DNA of 64,000 nt, taken from positions 1,922,001 through 1,986,000 of the forward strand of contig NZ_CP011773.1 in NCBI RefSeq assembly GCF_001021385.1, written 5' to 3'. Below are positions 63,556 through 64,000 of this stretch, piece after piece; positions within the stretch are counted from its first letter, which is position 1; every line of letters starts with the position of its first letter. Below the pieces are notes generated by a model. The model was not told where the DNA came from. It did no database searches and saw only the letters and a program-made list of their open reading frames with translations. Source of the stretch: Mycobacterium sp. EPa45 (GTDB taxonomy: Bacteria > Actinomycetota > Actinomycetes > Mycobacteriales > Mycobacteriaceae). Made by a program: the position numbers and the translations under genes.

Positions 63556-64000
63556 GATCGCTCCAGTATCGAGTGGATGGTTTCCCGGAGTTGGCCTTTG
63601 GCGATCTTTCCGCCGGAGGATCGTGGCAGCTCGTCGAGCACCTCGAGTCGTTCGGGCAGCAATTCCTTGGAGACCCCCTGCTGCAGCAGGTGCTCGACCA
63701 GCGCGGGCAGCTCGAGGGTGTCGCCGGGATTCTTGAGTTCGGCGAACACACACACCCGCTCGCCGAACAGGGGATCGGGCATGGCCACGGCCGCGGCTAC
63801 CGCGATGGCGGGGTGGCTGGCCACGACCTCCTCGACGGCGACCGCGCTGATGTTCTTACCGCCGCGCAGGATGAAGTCCGAGGTTCGGCCCGCCAGCACC
63901 AGGTAGCCGTCCTCGTCCAGGTCGCAGATGTCGCCCATCCGCATCCAGCCGTCCTTGGTGTACAGCTTGTCGTGGTCGGTGCCGCCCAGATAGCCCAGGC
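63552..64000 (-). CDS. acyl-CoA-synthetase-like AMP-dependent ligase, N-terminus outside the window
   Basis: Only the C-terminal 148 residues are visible; the gene continues past 64000. KDGWMRMGDICDLDEDGYLVLAGRTSDFILRGGKNISAVAVEE is the hinge (GD...GRTSD) and the A8 motif, and PRSSGGKIAKGQLRE carries the catalytic Lys of the A10 motif. It activates a carboxylate through an acyl-AMP, probably to a CoA thioester. It leads the operon with the aldolase and amidohydrolase. Confidence 0.9.
   Translation of the reverse strand, partial: LGYLGGTDHDKLYTKDGWMRMGDICDLDEDGYLVLAGRTSDFILRGGKNISAVAVEEVVASHPAIAVAAAVAMPDPLFGERVCVFAELKNPGDTLELPALVEHLLQQGVSKELLPERLEVLDELPRSSGGKIAKGQLRETIHSILERS

Noticed and set aside
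62380..63906. 508-residue plus-strand frame
   Set aside because: Antisense to the amidohydrolase and aldolase genes, whose motifs are clear.

Overview
The window is high-GC actinobacterial DNA from a mycobacterium (Mycobacterium sensu lato, environmental type). The evidence is a full mceA-F operon, an MmpL transporter, an F420-type oxidoreductase and a Ddn-family protein, a PGRS-type glycine-rich protein, an MmcO-type copper oxidase, and the block F420 oxidoreductase / DUF190 / crcB / crcB / pgm, which as far as I recall matches the Rv3072c-Rv3068c order of M. tuberculosis.

Layout. (1) 1-7830, chromosomal: lipoprotein end, small secreted and hypothetical proteins, F420 oxidoreductase, cupin, DUF190 with two fluoride channels, phosphoglucomutase, an MFS exporter and an intact tRNA-Ala(GGC). 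(2) 7785-31269, about 23.5 kb, element A, integrated in the 3' half of that tRNA. It carries a pSAM2-like AICE core (integrase, excisionase, RepSA-type initiator, FtsK/TraSA-type translocase, SCO3933-family protein, XRE regulator, Nudix, HD protein), a broken ABC three-component (ABC-3C) conflict system next to the attachment site, and lipid/steroid-flavoured cargo: a frameshifted KstR-like regulator, thioesterases, an orphan MceA, P450, AraC, MmpL, alpha/beta hydrolase and TetR regulators. (3) 31221-41508, about 10.2 kb, element B: a TetR regulator, a polytopic membrane protein and mceA-F plus a small secreted protein. It has no integrase, but its ends match those of element A. (4) 41510-49000, chromosomal: NDMA-type alcohol dehydrogenase, P450, a divergent histidine kinase / LuxR-type regulator pair, ferredoxin, DUF3297 and ctaD. 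(5) 49170-56820, a copper and transition-metal cluster: His-rich membrane protein, DUF305 lipoprotein, multicopper oxidase, SHOCT protein, FMN-type protein, beta-propeller lipoprotein, and a KmtR-CDF pair. (6) 56820-64000: VOC protein, a secreted PGRS-cellulase fusion, Ddn-family protein, hydroxyacid dehydrogenase, then a catabolic cluster of amidohydrolase, class II aldolase and an acyl-CoA-synthetase-like ligase that runs off the end.

The most notable result is the tandem accretion at tRNA-Ala. A 49-bp core covering the anticodon loop to the CCA end occurs at 7785, 31221 and 41460 (the last with one mismatch). Integrase arm-type repeats (TGACGACAGTT, 12-bp pitch) lie inside each element end at conserved distances: 33-34 bp to the right of each core, and 70 bp to the left of the two distal cores. 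Element B thus looks like a cis-mobilisable element (CIME) that carries an mce operon and could be moved by element A's integrase. This mce operon has no yrbE permease genes in front of it, and weak arm-like sequence beyond the third core hints at an eroded third element.

Functions are assigned from motifs and remembered families only; no database search was run.
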